Origin: an uncultured Lachnospiraceae bacterium
Lineage (GTDB): Bacteria; Bacillota; Clostridia; Lachnospirales; Lachnospiraceae
NCBI GenBank assembly: GCA_910584585.1
Contig: CAJUBP010000008.1
Span: 57,025 to 121,024 of the forward strand
Direction of reading: 5' to 3'
DNA: 64,000 nt
The notes beneath the pieces were generated by a model. The model was not told the origin of the DNA, searched no databases, and worked only from the letters and a program-made list of their open reading frames with translations. The position numbers and the translations under genes were made by a program. How positions within the stretch are numbered: position 1 is the stretch's first letter; every line of letters begins with the position of its first letter. Of this stretch, positions 61,082 through 64,000 are shown in pieces.

Positions 61082-62578
61082 ATGCGCAGCAGCGGAGTTT
61101 TAATGCATATTTCTTCCCTTCCGTCTCCTTATGGGATTGGAACTATGGGAAAAGAAGCGGTAAAATTTGTAGATTTTCTTGTGAAGGCGAAACAGAGTTT
61201 CTGGCAGGTACTGCCGATCTGTCCCACCAGCTACGGAGATTCGCCCTATCAGTCTTTTTCCAGCTTTGCGGGAAATCCTTACTTTATCGATCTTGATATT
61301 CTCTGCAAAGAGAAGCTTTTAACCAGAAAAGAATGCCAGTCGTATGACTGGGGAAAAGATATTTCCAGAGTGGATTACGGAATTCTCTATCAGAACCGTT
61401 ATCTGCTGCTACATAAAGCTTTTGACCGGTTCCGGAAGAATATACCGGAAGATTATGAGGATTTCTGCCGGGAACAGTCAGACTGGATGGAGGATTACGC
61501 CTTGTTTATGGCGTTAAAGGACGCCCATGACGGCGCTTCCTGGAGCGAATGGGAAGAAGAGTTAAGGCTGCGCAGAGAGGACGCCGTGGCAAGGGCCAGA
61601 GAGGAACTGGCAGAGGAAATTGATTTCTGGAAAATGCTGCAGTATCTGTTTTATCGGCAGTGGAACGCCCTGAAGTCTTACGCCAACGAAAAAGGAATCC
61701 GCATGATTGGCGATGTGCCCATTTATGTGTCTATGGACAGTGCGGATGTTTGGGCCAATCCTTCCCAGTTTTATCTGAATGAGAACCTGGTGCCTATTGA
61801 TGTGGCAGGGTGTCCGCCGGACGCGTTTTCTGATGACGGGCAGCTTTGGGGCAATCCGCTGTTTCGCTGGGATGTGATGAAAGCAGACGGGTACCGCTGG
61901 TGGATTCAGCGGCTGGAAAAGATGGAAAAACTCTTTGACGTGATCCGAATTGACCATTTCCGGGGATTTGATTCCTATTACGCCATTCCCTACGGAGATA
62001 AGACGGCGAAAAACGGAGAATGGCGCAAAGGCCCAGGCATTGAACTGTTCCATACCATTGAAGCGTCCCTGGGGAAACTGGATATTATTGCGGAGGATCT
62101 GGGATTTTTGACAGAGTCTGTCCATGAGCTTCTGGCAGCTTCCGGGTATCCGGGGATGAAGCTGATTCAGTTTGCTTTTGACAGCAGAGAGGACGGGGAT
62201 TACCTGCCCCATAATTATGACACACGGAATTCCGTGGTCTATGCCGGCACCCACGACAATGATACCATTTTGGGATGGATGAAGACGGCGCCAAGGCCCT
62301 GTGTCACTTACGCCAAAGATTATCTGAATCTGAGCAAAGAGGAAGGATACAACTGGGGCGTGATGCGGGGCGTCTGGTCCAGCATCAGCGATACGGCGGT
62401 GGTGACCATGCAGGATTTGCTGGGGATCGGAAGCGAGGGAAGGATGAATACTCCTTCCACCTTGGGATGCAACTGGATGTGGAGGATGAAGCCCGGAGCA
62501 ATTGACGCGAAGCTGATCCGTCGGATCTGCAAGCAGGTGGAATTATACGGAAGGGCGCCGAAGAGAGCAGATTTATGA
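61082..62578 (+). CDS. malQ: 4-alpha-glucanotransferase
   Basis: Transfers glucan chains to use maltodextrins. 498 residues of GH77 with RSSGVLMHISSLPSPYGIG, SPYQSFSSFAGNPYFID, IRIDHFRGFDSYYAIP (nucleophile region), IIAEDLGFLTESV, and TGTHDNDTILG-type AGTHDNDTILGW. AGGAGG lies 8 bases upstream of the ATG. Confidence 0.96.
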   Translation: MRSSGVLMHISSLPSPYGIGTMGKEAVKFVDFLVKAKQSFWQVLPICPTSYGDSPYQSFSSFAGNPYFIDLDILCKEKLLTRKECQSYDWGKDISRVDYGILYQNRYLLLHKAFDRFRKNIPEDYEDFCREQSDWMEDYALFMALKDAHDGASWSEWEEELRLRREDAVARAREELAEEIDFWKMLQYLFYRQWNALKSYANEKGIRMIGDVPIYVSMDSADVWANPSQFYLNENLVPIDVAGCPPDAFSDDGQLWGNPLFRWDVMKADGYRWWIQRLEKMEKLFDVIRIDHFRGFDSYYAIPYGDKTAKNGEWRKGPGIELFHTIEASLGKLDIIAEDLGFLTESVHELLAASGYPGMKLIQFAFDSREDGDYLPHNYDTRNSVVYAGTHDNDTILGWMKTAPRPCVTYAKDYLNLSKEEGYNWGVMRGVWSSISDTAVVTMQDLLGIGSEGRMNTPSTLGCNWMWRMKPGAIDAKLIRRICKQVELYGRAPKRADL

Positions 62579-63507
62579 CATATTATTTTATCGTAAATGT
62601 TGCTTCCAGAACTGGAAAAGGCAGGAAGATCTGGAGAGTTCTGGAGGCGGAATTAAAACGACGCAATACAGATTACCGCGCGTATCTGACAAAGTATCAG
62701 GGGCATGCAGGGGAATTAGCGGAAAAACTTACAGGGAAACGCCGGGATCAGGTGATTTCCCTTGTTGTAGTTGGCGGAGACGGAACAGCCAACGAAGCGG
62801 TCAATGGCATCCGGGACTTTGAGAAGGTGCGGTTCGGCTATATTCCTACCGGTTCCGGCAATGATCTGGGCAGAGGGCTGGGCCTTCCGAAAGATCCGCT
62901 GGCGGCATTGAAGGTGATATTAGAATCCACAGAATTGTATGCTATGGATTTGGGCAGGGTATCCTGGGGCTCCAAGTTGGAGAAGAGCGCTTATTTTAAT
63001 ATCAGTTCCGGAATTGGAATGGACGCGGAAGTCTGCAGGCGGGTCAATGCCGCAGGACTCAAGGTGTTTTTAAATAAACTGCATCTGGGAAAGCTGTCTT
63101 ATTTTGTCCAGACAGCGCTGACTCTGGCGGAACTTCCGTATGTGCGGGCAGGCGTACAGTTTGACCAGACAGAGAAAAGGCAGGTTCACGGGCTGATTTG
63201 CGCCGCAGTGATGAATCACCGGTGCGAGGGCGGCGGGCTGCCGATGGCGCCGCAGGCTTCGGCTCAGGATGGAAAATTGTCGATCTGCTGCATACACGGG
63301 ATAAAAAGGCTTCGGGCTTTGTTCCTGCTGCTTATGCTGGTGAAAGGGAAGCATGTGGGATTTCGGGGAATTGAACTGGTGGAATGCGAGTCCTGCACTT
63401 TCTGGCTAATGGAGCCTATGACTGCCCATATGGACGGGGAAGATCTGGGAGATCTGATGCGGGTGAAATATGAATGCCTGCCTGGGGCTTTGAAAATTAT
63501 GCGGTGA
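62575..63507 (+). CDS. Diacylglycerol kinase-family lipid kinase
   Basis: 310 residues, family of DgkB/YegS. FIVNVASRTGKGRKIW, VVVGGDGTANEAVNGI and IPTGSGNDLGRGLGLP mark the catalytic domain; C-terminal beta-sandwich follows. Phosphorylates a membrane lipid, likely diacylglycerol from lipoteichoic acid synthesis. Overlaps malQ by 4 bases (ATGA). Confidence 0.93.
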   Translation: MTYYFIVNVASRTGKGRKIWRVLEAELKRRNTDYRAYLTKYQGHAGELAEKLTGKRRDQVISLVVVGGDGTANEAVNGIRDFEKVRFGYIPTGSGNDLGRGLGLPKDPLAALKVILESTELYAMDLGRVSWGSKLEKSAYFNISSGIGMDAEVCRRVNAAGLKVFLNKLHLGKLSYFVQTALTLAELPYVRAGVQFDQTEKRQVHGLICAAVMNHRCEGGGLPMAPQASAQDGKLSICCIHGIKRLRALFLLLMLVKGKHVGFRGIELVECESCTFWLMEPMTAHMDGEDLGDLMRVKYECLPGALKIMR

Positions 63508-63564
63508 GGATTTTTGACATGTGCTATCGGAAATTTAGGCCTGTCAAATGTACGCTTATTTAAG

Positions 63565-63624
63565 GTGGATTATACTAATGTAGCTGCCTACTACATATGC
63601 AAGTGGTTAGATGGAGAGAAATAG
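63565..63624 (+). pseudogene. Remnant resembling the tail of a small toxin/holin-like peptide
   Basis: An in-frame stretch reads GTG then DYTNVAAYYICKWLDGEK and TAG, ending in the YYICKWLDG motif I recall from very short hydrophobic peptides annotated as putative holin-like toxins in Lachnospiraceae. The expected N-terminal hydrophobic half is absent, and the following bases look like a frame-damaged version of the usual downstream tail ending before a GC-rich hairpin. Family memory only; no proof of expression. Confidence 0.35.
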
Positions 63625-63667
63625 TCGGTAACCTAGCCCGAGAGGTTGTCTTCTCCCTAAAAGAAGA

Positions 63668-63713
63668 AAGCCCCCGAAAGTATTAGCGGTACTTCCGGGG
63701 GCTTGTTCTTTTT
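63668..63713 (+). terminator. Strong terminator after the lipid kinase region
   Basis: AAGCCCCCGAAAGTA pairs with TACTTCCGGGGGCTT (one mismatch), followed by GTTCTTTTT. Serves the kinase operon and/or the small peptide remnant. Confidence 0.92.
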
Positions 63714-64000
63714 GTGTTGTTTGAACACTGTTTTCTTTTTGCCTATTGGTATTATAGCATATGCAAATTTGGTTTGTAATATATCTTGGAAATTTTCACA
63801 CGACAAACGCATGAGTAAATAAAATGTGAACAATCCATCTTTTTGATAGAATCAAAGAAAATTTAATGATTTATTTTATACGCATAAAATGCATATATTT
63901 TTTGTCGTTTTTATATGCTGGATGTTTTTTTATGTTATCTTCACCATGATATGATTAGGTAGTCAAAAGGGGATTTGTATTTTATCCTTTTCACGATGGG
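63714..64000. other. AT-rich non-coding end of window
   Basis: 287 bases of AT-rich sequence. No ORF, promoter of good score or RNA family was recognised. A short AAAAGGGGAT/ATCCTTTT inverted repeat near 63967-63993 may belong to the leader of a gene outside the window. Confidence 0.4.

Overview
The window looks like chromosomal DNA from a Gram-positive anaerobe of the Lachnospiraceae (Clostridia). The evidence is mid-range GC content, strong AGGAGG-type ribosome binding sites, class III fructose-bisphosphatase, NfnAB, a flavodiiron protein, diaminopimelate dehydrogenase, the two-subunit iron-sulfur serine dehydratase and a MarR/ABC/ABC exporter. I cannot name the genus. I saw no rRNA, tRNA, CRISPR array, prophage or intact insertion sequence.

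Layout. 1-2588 is a folate operon: the end of folE, an HD-domain hydrolase, folP, and a folB-folK fusion. 2609-6995 is a three-gene module of a leucine-rich-repeat-like protein with in-frame tandem repeats, a VWA/metallopeptidase-like protein and a MoxR-type AAA ATPase, followed by a HAD phosphatase. Diaminopimelate dehydrogenase, an unknown protein and a CPBP membrane protease follow. About 1.07 kb of repeat-rich non-coding DNA leads into gltB-gltD (11574-17620). On the minus strand lie a zinc-sensing cytoplasmic chemoreceptor and a PerR/Fur regulator with a perfect Per-box. 19956-31470 is a redox and sulfur region: an aldo/keto reductase, a siroheme sulfite/nitrite reductase and LysR regulator on the minus strand, and, divergently, a CoA-disulfide reductase/rhodanese, an AsrC-like reductase, a YeiH exporter, hemA and a HemC-CobA-HemD triple fusion. 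It appears to pair siroheme enzymes with genes for making siroheme.

32425-36872 encodes MarR plus a heterodimeric ABC exporter behind a consensus promoter and a large palindromic operator. 36875-43938 holds fabH with a FabT-type operator, an AAA/PD-(D/E)XK protein, a cell-wall amidase, a P-loop-like ATPase, a cyclophilin, a two-OB-fold SSB-like protein and a corrinoid adenosyltransferase. dapA (with an L-box lysine riboswitch) and dapB follow; with ddh they give a short route to meso-diaminopimelate. Then come fbp, nfnAB, a flavodiiron protein, sdaAB-sdaAA, an ECF sigma/anti-sigma membrane operon, and an alpha-glucan uptake and use operon (binding protein, two permeases, LacI regulator, malQ) with a lipid kinase.

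The most unusual non-coding signal is a family of long imperfect palindromes. There are two near-complete copies (about 11174-11536 and 45270-45524), a collapsed mini-copy (about 41800-41872) and end fragments near 54087 and 56326. The outer arms differ in sequence between copies but still pair within each copy, and the element ends are tandemly reiterated at two loci.
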